From contig NZ_JBFAZP010000007.1 in the NCBI RefSeq assembly GCF_040681875.1, positions 434,001 through 498,000 on the forward strand: a DNA stretch of 64,000 nucleotides. The letters are read 5' to 3'. The notes below the pieces were generated by a model. The model saw only the letters and a list, made by a program, of their open reading frames with translations. It ran no database searches and was not told the DNA's origin. This DNA comes from Longispora sp040681875. GTDB lineage: Bacteria > Actinomycetota > Actinomycetes > Mycobacteriales > Micromonosporaceae. Numbering within the stretch: position 1 is the first letter of the stretch; every line of letters starts with the position of its first letter. Below, piece by piece: positions 33,318 to 42,178 of this stretch. Made by a program: the position numbers and the translations under genes.

Positions 33318-34874
33318 TTAGAACGGGCTGTCGTCCGCCGCGCACACCAGGTTCTTCGGCGGCAGGACCCCGGTGAACAGGTAGTCCCGCTTGGCCTTCT
33401 CACCACAGGTGCTCGGCGTGTACATGCCGGTGTGGCCCGCGCCCTCGATCACCATCAGCTGGGCGTTGGCCAGCTCGGCGGTGCCGTCCTGCGCGCCGTG
33501 CAGCGGGGTGGACGGGTCGTAGCGGTTGTTCACCACGAGGATCGGCGCGGCGGTCGGGGTGTTCCACGGACCCATGAACCGGTCGGTGTCCCGGCCCGGC
33601 CAGGTGGCGCACGGCATGTAGCCGAAGACGCCGATCCGGCCGAAGTACGGCACCCGGCGGTCCTCGGGTTCCGCGAGCCGGCTGTACGTGGACGTGTGCC
33701 GGGGCGAGACGCTGTCGGTGCAGTTGATCGCGAAGTACGCCTCGCTGCGGTTGTCCAGGTACTGCTCGCCCAGCTTCGGGGTCGCCTCCCGCACCGCCCC
33801 GAACGCGCGCGCGGCCGGCTGGACGTTGGCGAGCCGGTCGAGCAGGGTCGCCAGGTCCTTCCACCACAGCGGGTGCGCCAGGTTGCCCTGCACCGTGCTG
33901 ACGATCGTCGTGTACGACCAGCTCTCGCCGTCGAGCACGATCGGCGCGACGCGCGCCCGGTCGGTCAACGCCTTGAACCGGGCCTTCGGCGCGACGTCGC
34001 CCTTGGCGAACGCGCACCGCTCCGGGCCGGCCGTCTGGCACTGGGTGAGGAACTGGTCGAACGTCTCGGCCAGCCCGCGCGGCACGTCCTGGCGGGTGTC
34101 GATCGGCTTGGTCAGCCCGTCGATCCCGTGCCCGGTGGCGCTGCCCTGGAAGTCGAGCGCGCCGTCGAGGACGAGCGCCCGGAACTTGTTCGGGAACAGG
34201 TTCGCGTAGGTCGCGCCGACGTGCGTGCCGTAGGACAGGCCGAGGTAGCTGAGCTTCTCGTCGCCGACGGCGCGGCGCATCACGTCGAGGTCGCGGGCCG
34301 TGTTGGCCGTGGACAGGTGGTTGATCAGGTCACCGCCGCGCTCCTTGCAGCGCGTGGTGAGGTCGGCGGCCTGCGCGTAGAACGCGGGCTCCTGGGCGGC
34401 CGTGGCCGGGAACGCGGGGACGGCGTTGAAGTACGCCTCCTGCTCGGCCTTCGTCTCGAAACATCGGATCGCCGTGCTCCGGCCGACGCCCCGGGTGTCC
34501 CAGGAGACGACGTCGAACCGGGCGCGCAGCTCGGGGGAGAACAGCCAGTCCCAGTGGCCGCGCCACTGGAGCCGGTCGACGCCGGACGCGCCGGGGCCGC
34601 CGAAGTTGACGAACAGGGAACCGATCCTGCGCGCCGGGTCGGTGGCGGGCATCCGGATCAGCGACAGCGAGATCTGCTCGCCGCGCGGCCGGTCGTAGTC
34701 GAGGGGGGCGGCGGCGGTGGCGCACTCGTAGCCGTCGGCGCAGGTGCTCCAGGTGAGCGTCTGGGCCGGGGGAGAGTCCGCTGTCGCGCCCGCGGGTGAC
34801 GTCACCGCGAGGGTCGCGGCCATGGCGACGAGCGCGGTGCCCGCGGCCAGCCGGAGCCGGGTGAATGGTGTCAT
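33318..34874 (-). CDS. Secreted alpha/beta hydrolase, tripeptidyl aminopeptidase (TAP-like) family
   Basis: A 518-residue exported serine hydrolase. A signal peptide (MTPFTRLRLAAGTALVAMAA to about residue 32, ending in GATA) precedes the alpha/beta fold. Landmarks are an oxyanion stretch FVNFGGPGASGVD, the nucleophile elbow GLSYGTHVG and a C-terminal TAP-like domain with NRYDPSTPLHGA and a late His (EGAGHTGMY). Similar Streptomyces enzymes remove tripeptides from secreted proteins. ATG 34874 has CAGGAGTCACC in front of it. It is transcribed divergently from the prepilin peptidase. Confidence 0.9.
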   Translation of the reverse strand: MTPFTRLRLAAGTALVAMAATLAVTSPAGATADSPPAQTLTWSTCADGYECATAAAPLDYDRPRGEQISLSLIRMPATDPARRIGSLFVNFGGPGASGVDRLQWRGHWDWLFSPELRARFDVVSWDTRGVGRSTAIRCFETKAEQEAYFNAVPAFPATAAQEPAFYAQAADLTTRCKERGGDLINHLSTANTARDLDVMRRAVGDEKLSYLGLSYGTHVGATYANLFPNKFRALVLDGALDFQGSATGHGIDGLTKPIDTRQDVPRGLAETFDQFLTQCQTAGPERCAFAKGDVAPKARFKALTDRARVAPIVLDGESWSYTTIVSTVQGNLAHPLWWKDLATLLDRLANVQPAARAFGAVREATPKLGEQYLDNRSEAYFAINCTDSVSPRHTSTYSRLAEPEDRRVPYFGRIGVFGYMPCATWPGRDTDRFMGPWNTPTAAPILVVNNRYDPSTPLHGAQDGTAELANAQLMVIEGAGHTGMYTPSTCGEKAKRDYLFTGVLPPKNLVCAADDSPF

Positions 34875-34960
34875 GCCGGTGACTCCTGTCGATGAGGGAT
34901 TCCAGCGCCTAAACGCTAGGTGACCATGACAAGGTTGCACGTTGTGATATTGATCATGAA

Positions 34961-35668
34961 ATGATTGCGCCCGCCCGGTACAACTGCGGGGTGGTCTGGG
35001 TGGCGGTGGTGCTCGGTGTCCTGATCGGCCCGGTCCTGACCGGCGCCGCAGACCGGTGGTGCCCGACGCCGGCCACGTGGCGGACCAGGCTCGTGGGGGC
35101 GGTGGTCCTCGCCGGGACGCTCGCCGCCCTGGCCGCCCGCCTCCCGGTGACAGCGCCCGCGCGGCCCCCGGGCGGGTGGCCGGAAAAGATCGCACAGACC
35201 GTCCTGACGGGTACGGATGCCCCGGGCGCCGGCCACGCGGCAGCCCTCACCGCCTGCTACGCCGCCCTCGGGTGCCTCGGACTCGTGCTGGCCAGGGTGG
35301 ACCTCGCCGCGCTCCGGTTGCCCGACGAACTCGTGCTCCCCGGGTACCCGGCGATCGCTCTGCCCCTCGCTCTTCTCGCCCCCACCGGCGCGCCCCGCGC
35401 CCTGCTCGCCGCCGCCTGCTGCCTGCTCGGCTACGGCGTGCTCTGTGCGGCCGGCGGCCTCGGCTTCGGCGACGTCAAGCTCGGCGGACTCCTCGGCCTG
35501 GCCACCGGCTGGGTGTCCTGGCGGGCCGTCGCCGCCGGAGTGCTGCTCGCCCTCGCGCTCGGCGCCGCGCACGCCGTGACCCGCCGCCTCGCGGGCCGCC
35601 CCGGACCCGCCCCCTACGGCCCCGCGATGCTCGCCGGCACCCTGGCCGCCCTCACGGTCCCGCTCTGA
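34961..35668 (+). CDS. Prepilin peptidase, A24 family
   Basis: A membrane aspartic protease that processes type IV prepilin-like proteins. The 235-residue protein has about seven hydrophobic segments. Both catalytic aspartates can be placed: one in VDLAALRLPDELVLPG and one in the signature GFGDVKLGG. The N-terminal methylase domain of larger enzymes is absent. ATG 34961 may be too early; GTG 34991 is an alternative. A24 peptidases between aroE and aroC are common in actinomycetes, although no pilin gene is in the window. Confidence 0.85.
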   Translation: MIAPARYNCGVVWVAVVLGVLIGPVLTGAADRWCPTPATWRTRLVGAVVLAGTLAALAARLPVTAPARPPGGWPEKIAQTVLTGTDAPGAGHAAALTACYAALGCLGLVLARVDLAALRLPDELVLPGYPAIALPLALLAPTGAPRALLAAACCLLGYGVLCAAGGLGFGDVKLGGLLGLATGWVSWRAVAAGVLLALALGAAHAVTRRLAGRPGPAPYGPAMLAGTLAALTVPL

Positions 35669-35827
35669 CCGACCTAGCCTGCAAGACCCGGCGCGGCCAC
35701 CTGTTGGCCCGTTCCACGGCCGGATCCGCGCAGCTCGGGCCGCCCCCGGTCCCAGAGGCTGAGAATCGCGCGAACACGCCACGGAGCCGCCATGGTGACC
35801 GTTCCCGGCGCGTGAAAGACTCGGCGT

Positions 35828-37018
35828 GTGCTGCGATGGTTTACTGCTGGAGAGTCCCACGGTCCCGCCCTGGTCGCCATCCTCGAGGGGGTGCCCGCCG
35901 GGGTCGAGCTGACGAGTGCCGAGATCGAGCGGGAGCTCGCCCGACGCCGGCTCGGCTACGGCCGCGGCGCCCGGATGAGCTTCGAACGCGACGTCATCGA
36001 GATCATCGGAGGGCTGCGGCACGGCGTGACGCTGGGTAGCCCCTTCGCGGTCCGGGTCGGCAACAGCGAGTGGCCGAAGTGGCAGACGGTGATGGCCGCC
36101 GACCCGGTGCCCGCCGAGGAGCTGGCCGCGCAGTCCCGCAACGCGCCGCTGACCCGGCCCCGCCCCGGGCACGCCGACCTGGCCGGCATGTCGAAGTTCG
36201 GGCACGACGACGCCCGGCCGATCCTGGAGCGCGCCAGTGCCCGGGAGACGGCCGCCCGGGTCGCGATCGGCACGGTGGCCAAGGCGCTGCTCAAGCAGGC
36301 GTACGGCATCGAGATCGTCTCGCACGTCGTCGAGCTGGGCTCCGTGGCCGCCAAGCCCGGCGTCCTCCCGCTGCCCTCCGACGAGGAACGGCTCGACGCC
36401 GACCCGCTGCGCTGCCTCGACCCCGAGGCGAGCGCGCGGATGGTCGCCGAGATCGACGCGGCGAAGAAGGACGCGGACACCCTCGGCGGCATCGTCGAGG
36501 TACTCGCGTACAACGTGCCGGTCGGCGTCGGCACCCACACCCAGTGGGACCGCCGGCTCGACGCGAAGCTGGCCGCCGCCCTGATGTCCATCCAGGCGAT
36601 CAAGGGCGTCGAGGTCGGCGACGGCTTCACCCAGGCCCGGTCGCGCGGCAGCGTGGCGCACGACGAGATGTACCCGGCGGCGGAGGGCCGCACCGACGCG
36701 ACCAGCGTGCGGCGGGAGACCGACCGCGCGGGCGGCATCGAGGGCGGCATGTCCAACGGGCAGCCGATCCGGGTCCGGGCCGCGATGAAGCCGATCTCCT
36801 CGCTGAACCGCGCGCTGGCCACGTTCGACACCACGACCGGCGAGGCGGCGACCGCGATCAACCAGCGGTCCGACGTCTGTGCCGTGCCGGCCGCCGGGAT
36901 CGTCGCCGAGGCGATGGTCGCGCTGGTGATCGCGGACCTGGCGGCGGAGAAGTTCGGCGGCGACTCGGTCGCCGAGATCCGGCGGAACGTCGCCGGCTAC
37001 CTGGACGGCCTGGCGTGA
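35828..37018 (+). CDS. aroC: Chorismate synthase
   Basis: AroC makes chorismate, the last shikimate pathway step, and needs reduced FMN. The 396-residue protein has the signatures GESHGPALVAILEG, RRLGYGRGARM and RETDRAGGIEGGMSNGQPIRVRAAMKP, with RSDVCAVPAA near the end. Length is normal. The start is GTG. It is the first of four tightly packed genes (aroC-aroK-aroB-aroQ) joined by four-base GTGA overlaps, so it is an operon with translational coupling. Confidence 0.97.
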   Translation: MLRWFTAGESHGPALVAILEGVPAGVELTSAEIERELARRRLGYGRGARMSFERDVIEIIGGLRHGVTLGSPFAVRVGNSEWPKWQTVMAADPVPAEELAAQSRNAPLTRPRPGHADLAGMSKFGHDDARPILERASARETAARVAIGTVAKALLKQAYGIEIVSHVVELGSVAAKPGVLPLPSDEERLDADPLRCLDPEASARMVAEIDAAKKDADTLGGIVEVLAYNVPVGVGTHTQWDRRLDAKLAAALMSIQAIKGVEVGDGFTQARSRGSVAHDEMYPAAEGRTDATSVRRETDRAGGIEGGMSNGQPIRVRAAMKPISSLNRALATFDTTTGEAATAINQRSDVCAVPAAGIVAEAMVALVIADLAAEKFGGDSVAEIRRNVAGYLDGLA

Positions 37019-37623
37019 CCGGCCCGGCCGCGCAGCCGGGGACGGACCCGGCCCGGCCCGGCACCACGCCGGCCGCGCACCCCGGCACCGACCCTGCCCA
37101 CCCCGGCGCCACCCGCCCCGTCTGCGTCCTCGTCGGCCCCCCCGGCGCCGGCAAGACCACGGTCGGCCAGGCCCTCGCCGAGGCCCTCGGCGTGACCTTC
37201 CGCGACACCGACGCCGACATCGTCGCCGCCACCGGCAAGGAGATCACCGAGATCTTCGTCGACGACGGCGAGGACGCCTTCCGCGCCCTGGAGCGCCGGG
37301 CCGTCGCCGACGCGCTCGGCGGCCACCCGGGCGTGCTGGCCCTGGGCGGCGGCGCTGTGCTGGCCGAGGAGACCCGGGCCCTGCTGATGGCGCACGTCGT
37401 CGTCTACCTGGAACTGGACCTCTCCACCGCCGTGAGCCGGGTCGGGCTCCAGGGCGGCCGGCCGCTGCTGATGTCCAACCCGCGCGCGACCCTGAGGTTC
37501 CTGCTCGACCAGCGCCGCCCGCTGTACGAGGAGGTGGCCGACGTGATCGTGCCGGCCGCCGTACCCCCGGCCGAGGTCGTCGCGATGATCACGAGTGCCC
37601 TGAAGGAGCTGTCGGCCCTGTGA
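37015..37623 (+). CDS. aroK: Shikimate kinase with Pro/Ala-rich N-terminal extension
   Basis: AroK phosphorylates shikimate. The kinase domain (from about residue 37) has Walker A GPPGAGKTT, the shikimate-binding DTDADI and GGGAVL, and a lid with RPLL and LRFLLDQRRPLYEEVA. At 202 residues it is about 30 longer than usual because of a repetitive N-terminal extension containing PGTDPARPGTTPAAHPGTDP. No other start codon occurs between GTG 37015 and the kinase fold, and the GTG overlaps the aroC stop, so the extension should be made. Confidence 0.92.
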   Translation: MTGPAAQPGTDPARPGTTPAAHPGTDPAHPGATRPVCVLVGPPGAGKTTVGQALAEALGVTFRDTDADIVAATGKEITEIFVDDGEDAFRALERRAVADALGGHPGVLALGGGAVLAEETRALLMAHVVVYLELDLSTAVSRVGLQGGRPLLMSNPRATLRFLLDQRRPLYEEVADVIVPAAVPPAEVVAMITSALKELSAL

Positions 37624-38639
37624 CGACGATCCCGGTCGGCGACGACTACGAGGTGCGGATCGGCCGGGACCTGCCGGTCGAACTCCCGAAGGCCGACCAG
37701 GCGGCCGTGCTGTACGCGGCCCCGCTGCGCGCGCACGCCGAGCGGATCGCGGCCCGGATCGACGCGAAGGTCACCCTGATCGAGGTGCCGGACGCGGAGC
37801 ACGGCAAGTCCATCGGTACGGCGGAGGACTGCTGGGCCCGGCTCGGCGCGGCCGGCTTCACCCGCCGGGACCTGGTGGTCGGGGTCGGCGGCGGGGCCGT
37901 CACCGACCTGGCCGGGTTCGTGGCGGCGTGCTGGCTGCGCGGCGTCCGGGTGGTGCAGGTCCCGACGAGCCTGCTGGGCATGGTCGACGCGGCCGTGGGC
38001 GGCAAGACCGGCGTGAACACGGCCGCCGGGAAGAACCTGGTGGGCGCGTTCCACCCGCCGGCCCTGGTGCTGTGCGACCTGGCGACCCTGGACACCCTGC
38101 CGGAGCCGGAGCTGGTCAACGGCATGGCCGAGGTCGCCAAGTGCGGGTTCATCGCGGACCCGGTGATCCTGGACCTGATCGCCGACGACTACCGCGGGCA
38201 CCTGCCGGAGCTGGTCGAACGCTCGGTCCAGGTGAAGGTCGACGTGGTCGTGGACGACCTGCGCGACACGGGCCGCCGCGAGTTCCTCAACTACGGGCAC
38301 ACCCTCGGGCACGCGATCGAGAACCGGGAGCACTACCGCTGGCGGCACGGCCACGCGGTCTCCGTGGGCCTGGTGTTCGCCGCCGCGCTGGCCCGGCTCG
38401 ACGGCCGGCTCGACGCGCCGACGGCCGACCGGCACCGGACGGTGCTGGACGGCCTGGGCCTGCCCACGGCGTACCCGTCGGACGCCTGGCCCGAACTGCG
38501 GGCCGCGATGCGCGTCGACAAGAAGGCGCAGGGCGCGACCCAGCGGTTCGTGGTCCTCGACGGCCTGGCGAAGCCGGCCATCATGACGGGCCCGTCCGAG
38601 GAACTCCTCGAGGCGGCCTACGCGGAGGTGGCGGCGTGA
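37620..38639 (+). CDS. aroB: 3-dehydroquinate synthase
   Basis: AroB cyclises DAHP to 3-dehydroquinate, using NAD and a divalent metal. The 339-residue protein has the NAD-binding GVGGGAVTDLAGFVAACWLRG, PTSLLGMVDAAVGGKTGVN, and metal ligands in EVAKCG and the two His regions NYGHTLGHAIE and RHGHAV. Slightly shorter than the 360 of E. coli, normal for actinomycetes. GTG start overlapping the aroK stop. Confidence 0.96.
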   Translation: MTTIPVGDDYEVRIGRDLPVELPKADQAAVLYAAPLRAHAERIAARIDAKVTLIEVPDAEHGKSIGTAEDCWARLGAAGFTRRDLVVGVGGGAVTDLAGFVAACWLRGVRVVQVPTSLLGMVDAAVGGKTGVNTAAGKNLVGAFHPPALVLCDLATLDTLPEPELVNGMAEVAKCGFIADPVILDLIADDYRGHLPELVERSVQVKVDVVVDDLRDTGRREFLNYGHTLGHAIENREHYRWRHGHAVSVGLVFAAALARLDGRLDAPTADRHRTVLDGLGLPTAYPSDAWPELRAAMRVDKKAQGATQRFVVLDGLAKPAIMTGPSEELLEAAYAEVAA

Positions 38640-39127
38640 GCGAGCATCGGGCGGACATGACGGGCTCCACCGCCGGTTCCACGAAGGTCTACGTCCTCAA
38701 CGGGCCGAACCTGAACCGGCTCGGCACCCGCGAGCCCCTGATCTACGGCTCCACCACCTACGCCGACCTGGTGGCCCTGTGCGAGGCGACGGGCAGGGAC
38801 CTCGGCCTCGACGTCGACGTCCGGCAGACCAACGCCGAGCACGAGCTGATCGGCTGGCTGCACGACGCGGCCGACGAGGGCGCGGCGGTGGTGCTCAACG
38901 GCGCGGCGTGGACGCACTACTCGATCGCGGTCCGCGACGCGTGTTCGCAGCTCACCGGCCCGCTGGTCGAGGTGCACATCTCCAACATCCACGCCCGGGA
39001 GGCGTTCCGGGAGCACTCGGTGATCTCGGCGGTCGCCACGGGCGTCATCGTCGGCCTCGGGGTGGACGGCTACCGGCTGGCCCTCCTGCACCTGGCCGGC
39101 CGGCGGCCGAAGCCCCTCAGCGCCTAG
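38636..39127 (+). CDS. aroQ: 3-dehydroquinate dehydratase, type II
   Basis: The type II enzyme dehydrates 3-dehydroquinate to 3-dehydroshikimate and works as a dodecamer. The 163-residue protein has NGPNLNRLGTREPLIYG (with the catalytic Tyr), the lid Arg, QTNAEHELIGWLH, NGAAWTHYS and EVHISNIHAREAFREHS. About 18 N-terminal residues precede the fold. GTG 38636 overlaps the aroB stop. Last gene of the aro operon. Confidence 0.95.
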   Translation: MSEHRADMTGSTAGSTKVYVLNGPNLNRLGTREPLIYGSTTYADLVALCEATGRDLGLDVDVRQTNAEHELIGWLHDAADEGAAVVLNGAAWTHYSIAVRDACSQLTGPLVEVHISNIHAREAFREHSVISAVATGVIVGLGVDGYRLALLHLAGRRPKPLSA

Positions 39128-39160
39128 CCCGACCCCGCGACACGTTCTCCGGGTACGAGG

Positions 39161-40174
39161 TCACTTGGCCCGCATCCGGCGCGCCCCCACCCCGGTCGCC
39201 CCGAACGCGAACACCATGAACGCGATCCAGTGCCTCGTCGTCCAGCTCTCGACGGGCGTGTGCGCGATCGGGGCCGCCACCGGCTCGAACGGCAGCGGCG
39301 GGGGCGGCGGCAACGGCGACTTCCGGGCCGGCGGCGTGGCGCTCGGCGGCACCGGCGCGGCGACGGCCACCGGCGGGGGAGCGACCCGCCGCGAAGGGCT
39401 CGGCCTGGGCGTCGCCGCGGGCGTCCCCGGAGCCGCCCTGGGCGCACACCCGGTCGCGTCGCTCGTGGCCGCCTGCGGTCCCGCGCCGAGCTTCGCGGTG
39501 TCGGCGGGCCGGGCCAGCGGGACCGCGTACCAGCTCGACCTGCCGGCGTCGTTGTTCGCGAGGGTGTAGAGCGTCCGGCCGGGCCCGAGGAACGCCGAGC
39601 CGTACGCGGACTCGGGCAGCTTGCCCACCGTGCGGGTGTTCCCGGTGCCGGGGTCGGTGCGCAGCAGGAGCGCCGGCGCGTGCCCCTCGGCGGTCACCCC
39701 GTACAGCCCGCCGTCGGCCGGGTCGTACTCCCAGTCGCCCACGGTCGCGGTGACGTCCATGGGCGCGCTGGCGAGCACGGTGGCGGTGTCCGGGTCGAGG
39801 ACGTACATCCGGCCCTCGGCGGCCACGTGGTAGCGCCCGGCGACCATCGCGCCCGCGTAGGACTCGTCGAACCGGGGGCCGACCGTGCCCCGGTCGCGGG
39901 TGGTGCCGTCCGCCTCGATCGTGACCAGGTGCGCGCCGTCCCCGAACGCCGCGCCGCCGCGCCGGATGGCCAGCGCGTGCATCCGGGGCCCGTCGGCGGC
40001 GAGCGCGTTCAGCTGGTACCCGGTCCGGGTGGTGCGCCCGTCGGGCCAGACCAGCGTCGAGTCGGTGTACGGGGTGGCCGCGTACACGAGGTGGGCACAG
40101 GGCAGGTCGGCCGACGTCCCGTCGACCACGATGCTGCCCAGCATAAAAATCGGCGAAAACCAGATAATAAACAT
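39161..40174 (-). CDS. Membrane-anchored surface protein with beta-propeller-like region, unknown function
   Basis: A 337-residue protein in three parts. First a region of short beta-strand-like repeats with alternating hydrophobic residues (GRMYVLDPDTATVLASAP, GGLYGVTAEGHAPALLLRTDPGTG), as in propeller or DUF6923-like proteins. Then a long Pro/Ala/Thr/Ser linker (about 245-310). Last, one span (HWIAFMVFAFGATGVGA) and a basic tail RRMRAK, the usual layout for a membrane-anchored exported protein; there is no LPXTG. The ATG at 40174 gives only a weak export signal, and its real start is uncertain. Confidence 0.65.
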   Translation of the reverse strand: MFIIWFSPIFMLGSIVVDGTSADLPCAHLVYAATPYTDSTLVWPDGRTTRTGYQLNALAADGPRMHALAIRRGGAAFGDGAHLVTIEADGTTRDRGTVGPRFDESYAGAMVAGRYHVAAEGRMYVLDPDTATVLASAPMDVTATVGDWEYDPADGGLYGVTAEGHAPALLLRTDPGTGNTRTVGKLPESAYGSAFLGPGRTLYTLANNDAGRSSWYAVPLARPADTAKLGAGPQAATSDATGCAPRAAPGTPAATPRPSPSRRVAPPPVAVAAPVPPSATPPARKSPLPPPPPLPFEPVAAPIAHTPVESWTTRHWIAFMVFAFGATGVGARRMRAK

Positions 40175-40205
40175 GATTCTGGTACTTTATTACGTCAAAA
40201 TGCTC
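40140..40205. promoter_or_regulatory. AT-rich divergent start region
   Basis: An AT-rich island (GCATAAAAATCGGCGAAAAC and following) in GC-rich DNA between two divergent genes. The two candidate ATGs (40174 minus, 40173 or 40200 plus) nearly overlap, so at least one start must be further inside its gene, or both promoters overlap. I could not place -10 and -35 boxes with confidence. Confidence 0.35.
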
Positions 40206-41003
40206 AGCGTGAACATCTACCTCGAAGGTTTGCTGTGGGTCGTCGGCGCGGGCGTCGTCGCCGGCGTCCTGGTCTACCTCCAGCACCGCTTTCTCTCCTC
40301 CGAGCTCCGCGCCCAGCACAACGACGTCACCGGCGCGTTCTTCGAGATCATCGGCGTGTTGTACGCGGTGATGCTCGCCTTCATCGTCATCGCGGTCTGG
40401 GACACCATGAACGAGGCCGAGGACAACTCGTACAAGGAGGCCAACGCCCTCGTCGAGGTCTACTGGGTCGGCCACCACGCCCCCGAGCCCCAGCGCGCCA
40501 GGATCGAGGCCCTCAGCCGCCAGTACGCGAACACGGTCGTGGACGACGAGTGGCCCCAGATGGCCGCCCGCGAGGCGGTGTCCCCGAACGGCTACCAGCT
40601 CCTCGACGACCTGCGGGCGGAGGTCGAGGGCCTGAAGTCCACCGACCAGGTCACCTCCCGCCGGTACCAGGAGACGGCCGACAAGCTCAAGCAGGTCGTC
40701 GACGCCCGGGGTACCCGGCTGGCGTCGGTCGAGGGCGGGGTCAACCCGGTGCTGTGGTTCGCGCTGATCGGCGGCGCCGTACTGTTCGTCGCGTTCGCCT
40801 ACCTGTTCGGGGTGCCCGGCCGGCTCGCGCACGCGACAATGGTCGTGACGGTCACCATGATGGTGGTGATGCTCCTCTACGCGGTGTACCAGCTGGAGTT
40901 CCCGTTCAGCCGGGCCACCGCCGTCGGGCCGGACGGCATGCGGTTCGCCCTGGAGCGGTTCGCCCAGATTGGCGGTGGCGGGTCGCTCACGCCGAGCCGG
41001 TAG
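40200..41003 (+). CDS. DUF4239-family membrane protein
   Basis: A 267-residue protein with four spans: two in the N-terminal part (LLWVVGAGVVAGVLVYL and IIGVLYAVMLAFIVIAVW) and two near the C-terminus (VLWFALIGGAVLFVAFAYLF and MVVTVTMMVVMLLYAVYQL), with a helical cytoplasmic domain between them. The pattern matches DUF4239, described as bestrophin-like in topology; function unknown. ATG 40200 starts MLSVNIYLEGLLWVV. ATG 40173 is also in frame. Upstream of efp by 70 bases. Confidence 0.75.
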   Translation: MLSVNIYLEGLLWVVGAGVVAGVLVYLQHRFLSSELRAQHNDVTGAFFEIIGVLYAVMLAFIVIAVWDTMNEAEDNSYKEANALVEVYWVGHHAPEPQRARIEALSRQYANTVVDDEWPQMAAREAVSPNGYQLLDDLRAEVEGLKSTDQVTSRRYQETADKLKQVVDARGTRLASVEGGVNPVLWFALIGGAVLFVAFAYLFGVPGRLAHATMVVTVTMMVVMLLYAVYQLEFPFSRATAVGPDGMRFALERFAQIGGGGSLTPSR

Positions 41004-41073
41004 ACTGTCCGACGGCCATCAGCGGCCACCGTACCGAAGTAGTCAACCCATACGAAAGAGGACGTAACGAGGC

Positions 41074-41631
41074 ATGGCATCCACTAACGAGCTCAAGAAC
41101 GGCCTCGTCCTCAACCTCGATGGCGAACTCTGGACCGTCATCGAGTTCCAGCACGTCAAGCCCGGCAAGGGCCCGGCGTTCGTCCGGACCAAGCTGAAGC
41201 ACGTGCTGTCCGGCAAGGTGGTCGACAAGACCTTCAACGCCGGCATCAAGGTCGACACCGCGACCGTCGACAAGCGCGACATGCAGTACCTGTACGCGGA
41301 CGGCGAGGACTTCGTCTTCATGGACACGTCCAGCTACGAGCAGCTGCACATCTCGGGCAAGATCGTCGGCGACGACGCGGGCTTCCTGCTCGGCGAGATG
41401 GTCGTGACCGTGGCGACCCACGAGGGCGCGGTGCTGTTCATCGAGCTGCCGACCAGCGCGCTGTTCGAGGTCACCTACACCGAGCCGGGCATGCAGGGCG
41501 ACCGCTCCACCAGCGGCACCAAGCCGGCGACGCTGGAGACCGGCGCCGAGGTGCAGGTCCCGCTCTTCATCAGCATCGGCGAGAAGGTCAAGATCGACAC
41601 CCGTGACAAGCGGTACCTCGGTCGTGCCTGA
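41074..41631 (+). CDS. efp: Translation elongation factor P
   Basis: EF-P rescues ribosomes stalled on proline stretches. That fits this genome, which has many Pro-rich insertions in essential proteins. The 185-residue protein has the three beta domains and the loop VKPGKGPAFVRTK whose tip residue is the modification site in other bacteria. ATG 41074 has an AAAGAGGACG ribosome region. nusB overlaps its end. Confidence 0.97.
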   Translation: MASTNELKNGLVLNLDGELWTVIEFQHVKPGKGPAFVRTKLKHVLSGKVVDKTFNAGIKVDTATVDKRDMQYLYADGEDFVFMDTSSYEQLHISGKIVGDDAGFLLGEMVVTVATHEGAVLFIELPTSALFEVTYTEPGMQGDRSTSGTKPATLETGAEVQVPLFISIGEKVKIDTRDKRYLGRA

Positions 41632-42073
41632 GTCCTCCCACGACCCCGCGTACAACCCGGCGCGCCGCAAGGCGCGCCGGCGCGCGTTGGACGTGCTGTA
41701 CGAGGCGGACATCCGGCAGATCGGCATGCTCGGCGTGCTGACCGCGCGGCAGAAGATCTCGCTGCGCGAGCCGGAGGCCCCGAAGTTCTCGGAGTACGCG
41801 GTGGCCCTGGTGGAGGGCGTCGCCCAGAAGCGCGAGGAGATCGACGAGCTGATCTCGACGTACGCCGAGGGCTGGACGCTGGACCGGATGCCCACCGTGG
41901 ACCGCAACCTGCTCCGGATCGCGGTGTTCGAACTGATGTGGGGCGAGGGCATCGACGCGCCGGTCGCGATCAGCGAGGCGGTCGAGCTGGCCAAGGAGCT
42001 GTCCACGGACGACTCCCCGCGCTTCATCAACGGCGTCCTGGGTCGGATATCCGACTATTCCGGCCGCTGGTAG
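41624..42073 (+). CDS. nusB: Transcription antitermination protein NusB
   Basis: NusB binds boxA RNA with NusE (S10) during rRNA transcription. The 149-residue all-helical protein has RRKARRRALDVLYEADI near the N-terminus and ELMWGEGIDAPVAISEAVELAKELSTDDSPRFINGVLG near the C-terminus, both signatures. GTG 41624 lies inside the end of efp (eight-base overlap), so the two are coupled. In many actinomycetes bldD and the pyr genes follow; here an inverted repeat and acetyltransferases do. Confidence 0.95.
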   Translation: MPESSHDPAYNPARRKARRRALDVLYEADIRQIGMLGVLTARQKISLREPEAPKFSEYAVALVEGVAQKREEIDELISTYAEGWTLDRMPTVDRNLLRIAVFELMWGEGIDAPVAISEAVELAKELSTDDSPRFINGVLGRISDYSGRW

Positions 42074-42132
42074 CACAAAGGCGCGCACGCGACGTCCAGC
42101 ACGGTTGGGTTCGGTCCGGCACGGTCGGGGCG

Positions 42133-42178
42133 GGTTCGTTGGAAGAGAGTCAAAGGCTCTTCTCTCTTCCAACGAACC
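42133..42178. terminator. Perfect 17-bp inverted repeat after nusB
   Basis: GGTTCGTTGGAAGAGAG (42133-42149) and its exact reverse complement (42162-42178) flank a 12-base loop TCAAAGGCTCTT. It begins 59 bases after the nusB stop. There is no T run. It is less GC-rich than other hairpins here, so it could also be an operator or RNA processing site. Confidence 0.6.

Noticed and set aside
39161..40174. Sortase-anchored LPXTG protein
   Set aside because: A C-terminal span and basic tail are present, but there is no LPXTG or LAXTG motif before them.
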